DNA of 36,821 nucleotides from Actinomycetota bacterium (GTDB taxonomy: Bacteria; Actinomycetota; Actinomycetes; Streptosporangiales; Streptosporangiaceae). Each line of letters starts with the position of its first letter. The stretch's first letter is position 1. The notes under the pieces were generated by a model that worked only from the letters and a program-made list of their open reading frames with translations, was not told the origin of the DNA and did not search any database. Shown in pieces: positions 16,951-25,419 of this stretch. The position numbers and the translations under genes were made by a program. The stretch spans positions 1-36,821 of the forward strand of contig JAJPIV010000077.1 of assembly GCA_021324595.1 (NCBI GenBank), written 5' to 3'.

Positions 16951-18144
16951 GTGATCACGATGAACAGGTGGGTGGTGCTGGCCGGCTACGGGCTGCTGGC
17001 CGCGTGCACGCAGCTGCTGTGGCTGTCCTATGCGTTCATAGAGACGCAGGCGCACGGCGTCCTGGGAGTCTCGGTCGCCGGCGTCGGTGACCTGGCCGCG
17101 ATATTCCCGCTGCTGTACGTGGTCCTCGCGCTGCCGTGCGGCCGCTGGCTGGACGCGCGGTTCGAGCGCGCGCTCGGCACCGGGGCCGCCCTGACCGGCG
17201 CCGGCGGCCTGCTGCGGCTGGCCGCGCCGACGTCCTTCATGGTGGCGCTCGCCGGGCAGCTCGTGATCGCGGCCGGGCAGCCGCTCGTGCTCAACGCGAT
17301 CACGAAGGTGGCGGCGCGGTACTTCCCGCAGCCGGAGCGGACCACCGCGATCTCGATCGGCAGCGCGTCGCTCTACCTGGGCATCCTCGCCGCAGCGCTC
17401 TCCGGCGGGCCGCTGTTCGGCGCGGGCGGCCTGCGGCTCCTGGTGCTCGTGCAGGGCGGGATCGCGGCGTTCGCGGCGGCCTGGACGCTGCTCGCGCTGC
17501 GCACCAGGCCGGCCTACCCCGGCGACCCGTCCGTCGCAGTCTCGCTCGGCTGGCTGCGCCGCGACCGGTTCACCTGGGTGCTCGCCGGCCTGCTGTTCAT
17601 CGGCATGGGGATCTTCAACGCCGTCGCGACCTGGCTCGACGCGATACTGGCCCACTTCGGGCACGGACCGGCCGCGGGCAACCTGTTCGCGGTCCTCACG
17701 GTCGCCGGGATCGCCGGGGCCGCCGTGCTGCCCGGGGCCGCGGCGGCCCGGGATCGCCGGCGCGCGATGTTCAGGCTCACACTCGGAGTGACGGTGGCGG
17801 CGTTCGCGGTCATGGCCGCCTGGCACTCGGTGCTCGTGGCCGGAATCGCCCTGGGCGCCGAGGGCTTCGTCCTGCTCGCCGCGCTGCCGGTCGCCCTCGA
17901 CTGGTCCGAGCTGCACTCCGGGCCCGAGCGCGCCGGCGCGGCCGTGGGCTTCCTGCTGCTGGCCGGCAACCTCGGCGGCGTGGTCATGCTGCTGGCGGTC
18001 CAGGGGGTGATCGGCAGCCCGTACCTGTCGCTCGCCGCGCTCGCCGCGGCGGCGGCAGCCGGCCTGGCGCTGTCCGCCGCGCTGCCAGCCCGGCTCGCGG
18101 AGGCGCCGGCCCGGGCAGGGGCGCCGGGCCGGGGCGGGACCTGA
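16951..18144 (+). CDS. MFS transporter
   Basis: A 397-residue integral membrane protein with about 12 hydrophobic segments. After TM2 the loop CGRWLDARFERALGTGA matches the D/R-containing loop 2-3 of the major facilitator superfamily. The sequence resembles FLVCR/DIRC2-like or general drug/metabolite MFS carriers (LNAITKVAARYFPQPERTTAISIG), but the substrate cannot be told. GTG at 16951 has GGAG seven bases upstream; an ATG three codons later is the alternative. It is 26 bp downstream of the GNAT gene and probably co-transcribed, so export of a compound related to the acetylation step is conceivable, though only a guess. It converges on the lysozyme gene. Confidence 0.85.
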   Translation: MITMNRWVVLAGYGLLAACTQLLWLSYAFIETQAHGVLGVSVAGVGDLAAIFPLLYVVLALPCGRWLDARFERALGTGAALTGAGGLLRLAAPTSFMVALAGQLVIAAGQPLVLNAITKVAARYFPQPERTTAISIGSASLYLGILAAALSGGPLFGAGGLRLLVLVQGGIAAFAAAWTLLALRTRPAYPGDPSVAVSLGWLRRDRFTWVLAGLLFIGMGIFNAVATWLDAILAHFGHGPAAGNLFAVLTVAGIAGAAVLPGAAAARDRRRAMFRLTLGVTVAAFAVMAAWHSVLVAGIALGAEGFVLLAALPVALDWSELHSGPERAGAAVGFLLLAGNLGGVVMLLAVQGVIGSPYLSLAALAAAAAAGLALSAALPARLAEAPARAGAPGRGGT

Positions 18145-18199
18145 CGGCCGGATGGCGCCCCGGACTCGCCTGAGGGCGGGTCCTGCTCAGGGATACCGG

Positions 18200-20212
18200 T
18201 CAGCCGAATCGCCAGGCTAGGCGGGCAGATCCGGACCGGCAGTAGGCGAGCGCGGTGGCCGGCCGGCCCGGCCGGACCTGCGCCGGCACCGCCAGGCACA
18301 GGCCGGAGGCCGGGTTGACCAGGAACGAGCCGCCGATCCCCGGCATCGGCCGCCACACCTGCCCCGGGGCGGTGCGCTGGCACGGGGACAGGCCGACCGC
18401 GGCCCCGGGGTCTGCGGCGCCCCGCGCGACCGCCAGGCAGCGGCCGGGAACGTGCAGCACGCTGACCGCGCCGGCTGGCGTGACCGTCCAGGCCTGGCCG
18501 GCCGCGGCGGCCCGCGCGGCGATCGCGCACCGTGCGAGGACCACCCGGGGCGTCCGGCTCCGCCGGCCGGGCAGCGCGGCCAGGCAGCGGCCCGGCAGGC
18601 CGGCTGCGAGCGGCCCGGCCGGCAGCGTCCAGGCCTGGTCGGCCGCGCCGGCGCAGGCGGCCAGCCCGGCCGCGGTCCCCGCCCGGCCGCGCGGGCCGGC
18701 CAGGCACTGACCGGTCAGCGCGTTGACCAGCGCGCCGCCGGCCTCCGGCTGCCACTGCTGGGCCGGGGCGCGGTCGCACGCTTGCAGCGCGAGGACCGCG
18801 GGCCCGGCCGGCGGCTCCGCCACGGCCAGGCAGCGTCCGCGAAGCCGCAGCGTGCCGTTCGCGGCCCACTCCCAGACCTGGCCATCCGAGCGGCGGCAGG
18901 TCCATAGGCCGATGATGCGCGCGGCCGGCGGGTATGCCAGGCACAGGCTGGCGAGCGCGAGGCGGACCCGCCCGGAGGGGCCGGCGGGCGGCGGGCCCAC
19001 CTGCCAGGGGAACGTGGTCCGGCCCGCGACCCGCCCGGTCGAGTCGGCGCCGCCGGGCGCGGCCACGGTCACCGCCACCGGGTAGCGTCCCGGGGTGTCG
19101 GCAAGCCGCCCGTAGATCTGGCCGGATGCCGCGCCGATGGCGAGCCCCCGGGGCAACCCGGCGGCGGTGAACGTCAGGGATTCCCCGGCGGCGGCGTTGA
19201 GCGCGTGGACGCCGTCGAGGACGGCGGCGCCAGCGGGGAAGCTCTGGGTCCCGGGGCGGGCGACCGTCAGGTACGCGGCGTTGAAGTAGCTCAGGTCGAC
19301 CTTGCCGGGTATCCCCGGAACCGTGCCCGAGCTGGTGTACTGCCAGTACGCCCAGTTCGGCCAGCCGGCCGGCAGGCTCGGGCCGGCCGGGGCGTAGTCC
19401 GCGATCCAGAGCCGGTCGCGGGCGAACGCCGTGCTGCCGCCCGTGCAGGCGCTCCACCAGCCCGCAGTGGTGTAGATCACGGGGGGCTCGCCCGTGCGGC
19501 GGAGCACCTCCGAGGTGAACGAGCCGATCCACGACACCATGGCCGCCTGGCTGAGGCCATAGCACTCGTTGGTGTGGTCCAGGCTCACGTACGGGTCGTA
19601 CTCGATGTCGAGGATGAGCGGCAAGGTGCCGCCGTCCGGTGTGGTCCCCGCCATGTTCAGCGCGAAATCCGCCTGCAGCGTCCCGCTCGAGTCGTTCGGG
19701 ATCGCGAAGTGGTAGGCCGCGACCAGCAGGCCCGCGGCCTTGGCCGCGGCGGCGTCGAGCGGGTAGTACGGGTTGGCGTAGTAGGAGCCCTCGGTCGCCT
19801 TGATGAACGCGAACCGGTACCCGGCCGCCGCGACCTGAGCCCAGTCGATCGCCTGCCCGGCCGGATGCTGGAACGAGGCGACGTCGACGCCCTGCACCTC
19901 GCCCGCGGCGGCGGCGGGGCTGACCGCGTGGCCGCGGGCGAGCATGCGAAGCAGGCGCGGCGAGTGGGTGGCGCCGACGTTGTAGCGGCCCGGAGGCGCC
20001 AGTGCGGCCGCGGGCCGCGCCGGGGAGGCGGGCACGGGGACGGGGGCTGGCGCCCGTGGCGCGGCTGCCGGGTCGGCCGGGGCTGCGGCACCGGACCGGG
20101 CCGCCACGGAGGCGGCGGTTGCCGCGCGGGCCGGAGCCGCCGCGGCGGCGAGCGCCACCAGGCCCGCGGCGACCAGCGCCGGAAGGCAGGGCCGGGACGA
20201 AAGGACGGTCAT
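18200..20212 (-). CDS. Secreted GH25 lysozyme with Ig-like domain and ricin-type lectin repeats
   Basis: A 670-residue exported hydrolase predicted to cut peptidoglycan glycan strands (N-acetylmuramidase). A signal peptide with an Ala-rich core ends near APARA (residue 30), followed by an Ala/Pro linker. The GH25 domain spans about residues 106-310: GVDVASFQHP (D110), FAFIKATEGSYY, and the catalytic-type LDIEYDPY (D202, E204), then WWSACTG and YWQYTSSGTVPG. Next is a putative Ig (He_PIG) domain with LPRGLAIGAASGQIYGRL (about 335-390). The last 260 residues hold six QxW-like repeats ending in W (VWEW, QQW, QAW, QAW, QVW, LAW), consistent with two beta-trefoil lectin domains. Carbohydrate targeting is inferred. 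Confidence 0.9.
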   Translation of the reverse strand: MTVLSSRPCLPALVAAGLVALAAAAAPARAATAASVAARSGAAAPADPAAAPRAPAPVPVPASPARPAAALAPPGRYNVGATHSPRLLRMLARGHAVSPAAAAGEVQGVDVASFQHPAGQAIDWAQVAAAGYRFAFIKATEGSYYANPYYPLDAAAAKAAGLLVAAYHFAIPNDSSGTLQADFALNMAGTTPDGGTLPLILDIEYDPYVSLDHTNECYGLSQAAMVSWIGSFTSEVLRRTGEPPVIYTTAGWWSACTGGSTAFARDRLWIADYAPAGPSLPAGWPNWAYWQYTSSGTVPGIPGKVDLSYFNAAYLTVARPGTQSFPAGAAVLDGVHALNAAAGESLTFTAAGLPRGLAIGAASGQIYGRLADTPGRYPVAVTVAAPGGADSTGRVAGRTTFPWQVGPPPAGPSGRVRLALASLCLAYPPAARIIGLWTCRRSDGQVWEWAANGTLRLRGRCLAVAEPPAGPAVLALQACDRAPAQQWQPEAGGALVNALTGQCLAGPRGRAGTAAGLAACAGAADQAWTLPAGPLAAGLPGRCLAALPGRRSRTPRVVLARCAIAARAAAAGQAWTVTPAGAVSVLHVPGRCLAVARGAADPGAAVGLSPCQRTAPGQVWRPMPGIGGSFLVNPASGLCLAVPAQVRPGRPATALAYCRSGSARLAWRFG

Positions 20213-20477
20213 CGGGCTCCCCGGGGTCGGTGGCCACCGGGCCCGGTACGCGCGAAAGATGGCCCGGGCGGTGGCCGGGAGTCGGCGGCGCCACGAGCCG
20301 GGTGGATGTCACGCCGGTCCGTACCATACCGGGCGGCCCGGCATCGCGGGGGTCATCTGCCCCGGATGGGGGCAGGTGCCGGGATCGACGGGCCGTGAGG
20401 CGTGCGCCCGCGGTCGTAGTATTCGCTTGGCAGGTGGCCGTTGGGGCCGCTGGCCCGCTCGCCGGAGGGTGTCGGCT

Positions 20478-21584
20478 ATGCGCGCTCATCGGGTCCTCCG
20501 CCAGGCGCGGGCGTCCTGGGTCGACGTCGCCTGGGTGGCATTCGTCATCCTCAACCTGGTGCTCATGCGCCTGATCCCGGAATGGCAGACCATCCCGTTC
20601 CTCATCATCTGGGTGAGCCTGACGGCGGTCTACGGATTCCGGCTATGGCGCCTCGGATCCACCCTGATCATGGTCGTCACGGTGACCTTGATCACAGGAG
20701 GCCTGATCGGCTGGCAGGTGCTGCGCGGCTACCAGGACGTGGATTACCTCGCCGAGGTGCCGCTGCTCGCGATCATGTTCGTGGTCATGGTCTGGCACTC
20801 CCGGCGCCGGCTGGCGGCGCTGGAGGAGATGAGGCGCACCCATGACCGCAACATGATCCTGCTGGCGCAGCAGCGCCAGTTCCTGCAGGATGCCTCCCAC
20901 GAGCTGGGCACGCCGATCACGATCGCGCTCGGCCACGCCGAGCTGATCGAGCGCGCCGCCGCCGACCGGGCGATCGCCAAGGACGCCCGCGTGGCCGTCG
21001 ACGAGCTGCTCCGGATGCGGCGGCTCACCAGCCAGATGCTCCTGCTCGCCTCCACCGACGCGCCGGACTTCCTGCACCCGGTGCCGCTGGACGTCGATGA
21101 GTTCCTGGTTGACGCGCTCGCCCGGTGGAGCCATGTGCCCCGGCGCTGGTCGGTCGGCGAGCTGGCGCAGACGCGGGTCGTCGCCGACGCCGACCGGCTG
21201 ACCCTGGCGTTCGACGCGCTCATCGAGAACGCGGTGAACCACACCGGCGAGGACGGCTCCATCGAGCTGGGCGCCCGGCTGGACGGCGAGGACATCGTGC
21301 TCACGGTCAGGGACACCGGAGATGGCATCCCGCCCGCCGAGGCGGAGCGGGTCTTCGACCGGTTCACCCGGGTGGACAGCGGGCGGAACCGGTCGGCCGG
21401 GGGTTTCGGCCTCGGCCTGGCGATCGTCAAGGCGATCGCCGAGGCGCACGGAGGCTCGGTCCGGGTCGAGAGCGCGGTCGGCGCTGGCTCGCTGTTCGAG
21501 GTGCGCCTGCCAGGCCCGGCGCCTGCGGCGCTGCCCGCGGCCCGGACCCGTCCCCGGGTCGGCGAGCGGGCCGCGCAGCGGTGA
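20478..21584 (+). CDS. Sensor histidine kinase, orphan
   Basis: A 368-residue membrane histidine kinase. Hydrophobic segments at about 16-32, 39-54, 61-80 and 91-106 give a four-helix membrane sensor without a large extracellular domain. The HisKA box QDASHELGTPITIALGHAEL has the phospho-accepting His at 141. The HATPase has the N box around IENAVNHTG (N251), DTGDGIPPAEAERVFDRF, and GGFGLGLAIVKAI. GGAGG lies nine bases before the ATG at 20478, so the longer frame from 20259 is not used. No response regulator is adjacent, so its partner is elsewhere or it works alone. The stimulus is unknown. Confidence 0.92.
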   Translation: MRAHRVLRQARASWVDVAWVAFVILNLVLMRLIPEWQTIPFLIIWVSLTAVYGFRLWRLGSTLIMVVTVTLITGGLIGWQVLRGYQDVDYLAEVPLLAIMFVVMVWHSRRRLAALEEMRRTHDRNMILLAQQRQFLQDASHELGTPITIALGHAELIERAAADRAIAKDARVAVDELLRMRRLTSQMLLLASTDAPDFLHPVPLDVDEFLVDALARWSHVPRRWSVGELAQTRVVADADRLTLAFDALIENAVNHTGEDGSIELGARLDGEDIVLTVRDTGDGIPPAEAERVFDRFTRVDSGRNRSAGGFGLGLAIVKAIAEAHGGSVRVESAVGAGSLFEVRLPGPAPAALPAARTRPRVGERAAQR

Positions 21585-21585
21585 C

Positions 21586-21634
21586 CGCGCCGCCCGTGCG
21601 CCCCGGGCGGCGCGCCAGCCGCCGCGGCGGCTGG
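21586..21634. terminator. Bidirectional hairpins between histidine kinase and NlpC/P60 genes
   Basis: Two adjacent stems follow the kinase stop codon: 21586-21596 with 21604-21614 (11 bp, seven-base loop), and a perfect 20-base palindrome at 21615-21634. They sit between converging genes, so they can end transcripts from both sides. There is no T tract. Confidence 0.55.
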
Positions 21635-21697
21635 CCAGCGCAGCCGGCGGATGGCCGGGTCCGAGGCCAGCGCACGCGGTGGGCCGGGCCGGCCAGG

Positions 21698-22300
21698 CTA
21701 GCGCACGCGGTAGAAGGCCGTCGGCCGCCAGTCCCCCGAGTAGCGGATCAGGCTCACCGGCTCACCGGAGTCGTGGGCGCCGAACGTGTAGCCCCACTTG
21801 CGGAACAGCTCGACGTGCCCCGGGCCGTAGAAGGCCAGATCCCCCATCCGCGGGTGCACGACCCGGATCAGCAGCGGGCTGGCGAGCATCTCGGTCGTGG
21901 TCCGCGGGAGCAAGACGCCCGCGTGGCGGTACGCCATCATGACCAGGCCCGAGCAGTCGTATCCGGGGCCCGTGCCGCCCCAGACATAGGGATGGCCCGC
22001 CTGGGTGAGCGCCCAGTAGTACGCGCGCAGCCGCAGCGGCAGCCGGGTCCAGCGCTCCGGGTGCCGCGCGCGCCTATGGCGCATGGCAGCGGGTCGCCGC
22101 GGCGCGCCCGGGTCAGCCGTGACGGCCGCCGGCCCGGCCGTCGCGCCCGCCAGCGGCGAGCTGGCCGCCGTCGCCGCGCCCGCCAGCGGCACCGCGTGGC
22201 CTGCCAGGGGCGACAACGCGACGGCCGCAGCCATCCCCGCCGGGACCGCCGCGGCCGTGATCCTGGTGAACGCGCCACGCACACGTATGAGTGGAGACAT
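21698..22300 (-). CDS. Secreted NlpC/P60 peptidoglycan endopeptidase
   Basis: A 200-residue exported cysteine peptidase of the NlpC/P60 family, predicted to cut peptide stems of peptidoglycan. The N terminus is a signal peptide with an Ala-rich core (residues 14-45), then an Ala/Pro/Arg spacer. The catalytic domain starts at LRAYYWALTQAGHPYVWGGTGPGYDCSGLV with nucleophile C116. The catalytic His is likely H162 in GPGHVELF; H176 in GAHDSG is the usual third polar residue. ATG at 22300 has GGAG four bases upstream, slightly close. It converges with the kinase gene. No c-di-AMP (ydaO-type) riboswitch, often found before such genes, was recognised in its leader. Confidence 0.88.
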   Translation of the reverse strand: MSPLIRVRGAFTRITAAAVPAGMAAAVALSPLAGHAVPLAGAATAASSPLAGATAGPAAVTADPGAPRRPAAMRHRRARHPERWTRLPLRLRAYYWALTQAGHPYVWGGTGPGYDCSGLVMMAYRHAGVLLPRTTTEMLASPLLIRVVHPRMGDLAFYGPGHVELFRKWGYTFGAHDSGEPVSLIRYSGDWRPTAFYRVR

Positions 22301-22565
22301 CCAGCTCCGATCTCACGCCGTTCGCGCATCCCCGCGGGGAAAGGCACGGAAATCGCGCCTGACGCGGCGGGAATGCGCCTGACCGTTCTACGCTAGCGAG
22401 CGGCGGGCCAGATGAGCGGTAAGCCGCCGCAAAGAATGCGCACGGCGCCGGCTTATCACGGGTTATGGCCGCCCAATTGCGGCAAACAGCCCCGGGCGAC
22501 GGCCATGGCCCGTGATGTGCGGCCCGCGGGCACGGGGCGTTTCGCGCTCGCGGCTCGCGGTCCGC

Positions 22566-23375
22566 TCACGGCTTCCTGCCGACTCCCGCGCAGGCGAGCC
22601 GGAGCACGGGATTGCTGCTGGCGCGCGGCGTGTCGCGGTCCGGCCGCCAGTCGGGGACGAGGACGAGCCCGGGATCGACCAGCTCGAGCCCGGTGAACAG
22701 CCCGAGGACTTGCTCGCGGGTCCGGAACGTGCCGCGCCCCAGGCTCGCCCGCATCGCCTCCTGCACCTGCGCGACCGCCGGATCGCCGGAATCGAGCAGG
22801 TGGTGGATGAAGACGTGGCTTCCCGGCGGCAGCGCGGCGACCAGCTCGGCGGTGAGCTCGGCCGGGCGCTCCTCGTCAAGAATGTGGTGCAGGATGCCGC
22901 AGAGCAGCAGGCCGACCGGTCGGCTCCAGTCGAGGTGCGCGCGCACCGCCGGGTTGGCCAGGATGCTCGCCGGCCGCCTCAGGTCGCCGCCGGCGACAGT
23001 CGTCGCGTCGTCGCCGGCCAGCAGCGCCCTGGCGTGGGTGAGCACGATCGGGTCGTTGTCCACGTACACGACCCGGGTCGCCGGGTCGATCCGGCGCGCG
23101 ATCTGGTGAACGTTCTCCGCGGTCGGCAGCCCGGCCCCGATGTCGAGGAGCTGCCTGATCCCGCACTCGCCGACCAGGAAGCGGACCACCCGCCGCAGGA
23201 CCGCCCGCTGGGCGAGGACGCCGGCCCGGATCGCGGGCAGGGACGCGATGATCCGGTCCCCCACCTCCCGGTCGGCGGCGAAGTTGTCCTTCCCGCCGAG
23301 CAGGTAGTCATAGACACGGGCGAGGTGCGGCTCGGAGAAGTCGATCGCCGCCCGGCCGCCGTCCTCACCCGACAC
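22566..23375 (-). CDS. DUF574 SAM-dependent methyltransferase
   Basis: A 269-residue protein of the actinomycete DUF574 (Methyltransf_19, PF04672) family. The opening motifs IDFSEPHLARVYDYLLGGKDNFAADRE and the SAM-site QLLDIGAGLPTAENVHQIA are diagnostic, with VVYVDNDPIVLTHARALL as motif II and GLLLCGILHHILDE later. These proteins occur in many copies in mycelial actinomycetes, often next to XRE/DUF397 genes as here. The methyl acceptor is unknown. The start at 23375 precedes the conserved region by about ten residues. It lies about 80 bp downstream of the ATPase gene on the same strand, so the two may be co-transcribed. Confidence 0.9.
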   Translation of the reverse strand: MSGEDGGRAAIDFSEPHLARVYDYLLGGKDNFAADREVGDRIIASLPAIRAGVLAQRAVLRRVVRFLVGECGIRQLLDIGAGLPTAENVHQIARRIDPATRVVYVDNDPIVLTHARALLAGDDATTVAGGDLRRPASILANPAVRAHLDWSRPVGLLLCGILHHILDEERPAELTAELVAALPPGSHVFIHHLLDSGDPAVAQVQEAMRASLGRGTFRTREQVLGLFTGLELVDPGLVLVPDWRPDRDTPRASSNPVLRLACAGVGRKP

Positions 23376-23455
23376 GGCTCAAGCCTAACCGGGTGCATCA
23401 CCGCCGCCGCGGCTGGCCGCCCGCCGCCGGGGCCGCTGGCCCGGGCAGGCGCGGG

Positions 23456-24148
23456 TCAGGGCGGGCCGATCTCGAACCACGCGACCCGGCCGTCCTCGCC
23501 GCCGCTGATCCCCCAGCGGGTGCAGAGCGCGGCGACGATGGCCAGGCCGTTGCCGCGGGCGCCGGGGAACGCCGGGCCGGCGCCGGGCGCCGCGCCGCCG
23601 CCCCGGGGCCGCCACGGGCCGCCGGCGTCGCGCACCTCGACCCGGCACCCGCCTGGCCGCGCGCGGCCCGCCGGGTCCCGCGCGCGAGCCGGGGGCGGCG
23701 GATCCGGGCGCTCCCCGCCAGCCGGGCCCGCGCGGCGGGGCCGTTCCGGGCCGCGAGCCGGGACGGGCTCGCCCGGACGCCCGGCGAGCCGGAGGACGCG
23801 CACGGTGAACACGCCGCCGGGCTCGCCGGACCGGCTGTGGATGATCGCGTTGGCGGCGAGCTCGGACAGGCACAGCACGGCGTCCCCGGCGGCCGGGTGA
23901 CCGCCCAGCACGGCGGCGAGGAAGCGGCGGGCCTCGCCGACCTGGCCCGCGGTCCCGGCGAAGGTGCGTGACCACGCCGCCCGGGATGGCCGCGCGCCCG
24001 CCCCGGCGTTCCCGGGGGTCCCGGCCGGCCAAGGGGCCGGCCGGGCCGGAACGGGTGCACGCGGCGGCGCGGCCGGCGGCGGCGCGGTGCCGCGGGCCGG
24101 GCCCGCCTCGCGGGCGGCGCCCGCCCCGGCGTTCCCGGGGTCGCTCAC
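23456..24148 (-). CDS. RsbW/SpoIIAB-like ATP-binding regulatory protein
   Basis: A 230-residue protein with a GHKL (HATPase_c_2) domain, of the kind that acts as anti-sigma or antagonist kinase in actinomycetes. The N box is LCLSELAANAIIHS (about residues 93-105), the D/G1-like box is EVRDAGGP (about 171-178), and the G2 box is GARGNGLAIV (about 196-205). The first 58 residues are Ala/Pro/Gly-rich, and a 45-residue Pro/Arg/Gly-rich insert separates the N and D boxes where the family normally has a short strand turn. GTG at 24148 is chosen because AAGGAGG lies five bases upstream; an ATG at 24208 has no such site. Divergent from the XRE gene. Confidence 0.82.
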   Translation of the reverse strand: MSDPGNAGAGAAREAGPARGTAPPPAAPPRAPVPARPAPWPAGTPGNAGAGARPSRAAWSRTFAGTAGQVGEARRFLAAVLGGHPAAGDAVLCLSELAANAIIHSRSGEPGGVFTVRVLRLAGRPGEPVPARGPERPRRAGPAGGERPDPPPPARARDPAGRARPGGCRVEVRDAGGPWRPRGGGAAPGAGPAFPGARGNGLAIVAALCTRWGISGGEDGRVAWFEIGPP

Positions 24149-24310
24149 CCTTGCCTCCTTCGCGGACAGGGCAGCCGTGCCGGTCGCGACGGCCTTTACC
24201 GTCGTCATTGTCGGTGCCCGCCGCCTACGATGACCACGAGCGGCAGGGTGCTGTCGGAATGTGTCCGCACGGCATCGAGGCTGTCGGGATGGCCGGAACG
24301 GAGGGCGGCG

Positions 24311-25141
24311 ATGCCATTAGTCCGCGAGCTGGACCCGAGCGCCGGCCCGCGCGAGTTCTATGGCGCGGAGCTCCGCCGCTGGCGAACCGCGGCGGGCCTC
24401 AGCCAGGAGCAGCTCGGCCAGCGGCTCGGGTACTCCGCCGCGCAGGTCGGGAAGGTGGAGACCGGGGAGCGCGCTCCCTCGCGGGACTTCGCCGAGGGCT
24501 GCGACCGGGTGCTCCCCGAGGCGGGCGGGCTCTTCGGCCGCCTGCACCTGCTGGCCAGGCGCTGGGACGGCGGGTCCCCGGCGTGGTTCCGGCCGTGGCG
24601 GGATGCCGAGCAGCGCGCGGTGTCGCTGCGCACGTGGGAGCCGCTGCTGGTCCCCGGCCTGCTGCAGACCGAGGAGTACGCGCGGGCGATCCTCGGCGCC
24701 AGCCCGGAGGCCGACGAGGACCTGGAGGCCCGCCTGGCCGGGCGGATGGAACGGCAGGCCCTGCTCGACCGCGGCCGGCCGCCGATGTTCTGGGTGCTCC
24801 TGGACGAGGCCGTGCTGCGCCGCCGCGTCGGGTCCCCGGAGGTCATGCGGGGCCAGCTCCGCCACCTGGCGGGCCGGGCGGCCCGCCCGAGGATCTCGGT
24901 TCAGGTGGTGCCCGCCCGGGTGGGCGCGCACGCCGGGCTGCTCGGCGCGTTCGTCATCGCGGCGTTCGAGGCCGAATCCGATATCGTCTACCTCGAGACC
25001 TGTTCGGGCGGCCAGACGACCGACCACCCGAAGGTCGTCGCCCAGGTGGCGCTGCAGTTCGACAGCCTGCGGGCGGTGGCGCTGCCCAGGGACGAATCGC
25101 TGCGACTGATCGAGAAGGTGGCTGAGGAGCGATGGACCTGA
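24311..25141 (+). CDS. XRE-family regulator with DUF5753 (WhiJ-like)
   Basis: A 276-residue DNA-binding protein. An N-terminal XRE helix-turn-helix runs over about residues 17-70: GAELRRWRTAAGLSQEQLGQRL and YSAAQVGKVETGERAPS. The DUF5753 domain follows (LVPGLLQTEEYARAIL, then RMERQALLDRGRPPMFWVLLDEAVLRR, and VQVVPARVGAHAGL). This architecture is that of WhiJ and relatives, which repress development-related genes together with a partner DUF397 protein. ATG at 24311 has GGAGGG five bases upstream; an in-frame ATG at 24230 has no site. Its last ten bases overlap the DUF397 start, so the two are coupled. Confidence 0.92.
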   Translation: MPLVRELDPSAGPREFYGAELRRWRTAAGLSQEQLGQRLGYSAAQVGKVETGERAPSRDFAEGCDRVLPEAGGLFGRLHLLARRWDGGSPAWFRPWRDAEQRAVSLRTWEPLLVPGLLQTEEYARAILGASPEADEDLEARLAGRMERQALLDRGRPPMFWVLLDEAVLRRRVGSPEVMRGQLRHLAGRAARPRISVQVVPARVGAHAGLLGAFVIAAFEAESDIVYLETCSGGQTTDHPKVVAQVALQFDSLRAVALPRDESLRLIEKVAEERWT

Positions 25142-25335
25142 ACGGCGCCGTGTGGCGCAAGTCCACCTACAGCGGTCACAACGGAGGGAACTGCGTGGAG
25201 GTCGCCGTGCTGGCGGACGGCGCGCGGGCGGTGCGGGACTCCAAGGACCCGGACGGCCCCGCCCTGGCGTTCTCCGCCGGCGAGTGGCAGGAGTTCGTCT
25301 CCCGCGTCCGGTCCGGGCAGTTCGACCCGGCCTGA
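25132..25335 (+). CDS. DUF397 small protein
   Basis: A 67-residue protein of the actinomycete DUF397 family. It shows the signatures VWRKSTYSGHNGGNCVEVA, then AVRDSKDPDGPALAFSAGEWQEFV, typical for the whole family. DUF397 proteins are encoded beside XRE/DUF5753 regulators and are thought to modulate them. Its ATG lies inside the end of the XRE gene, with GAGGAG upstream, giving an overlap of ten bases and coupled translation. A 16-bp hairpin follows its stop. Confidence 0.95.
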   Translation: MDLNGAVWRKSTYSGHNGGNCVEVAVLADGARAVRDSKDPDGPALAFSAGEWQEFVSRVRSGQFDPA

Positions 25336-25338
25336 CCC

Positions 25339-25373
25339 GCGGCGGGCCGCCCGCGGCGCGGGCGGCCCGCCGC
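25339..25373 (+). terminator. Long GC hairpin after DUF397
   Basis: A perfect 16-bp stem (25339-25354 with 25358-25373) and a GGC loop start four bases after the DUF397 stop. There is no T run, as usual for actinomycetes. It probably ends the XRE-DUF397 transcript before the rhomboid gene. Confidence 0.65.
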
Positions 25374-25419
25374 CTGGACGCCCGGCCAGCCGGGCACGGC
25401 GGAGCGAGGCCAGTCTCCC

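Noticed and set aside
22301-22560. c-di-AMP (ydaO-type) riboswitch upstream of the NlpC/P60 gene
   Set aside because: Such riboswitches often precede cell-wall hydrolase genes in actinobacteria, but I could not find the conserved core motifs in this leader. Only a short direct repeat with GCGCCTGAC was seen.
22412-22696. 94-codon plus-strand ORF opposite the end of the DUF574 gene
   Set aside because: It overlaps the conserved C terminus of DUF574 antisense, has no ribosome binding site and no recognisable motif.
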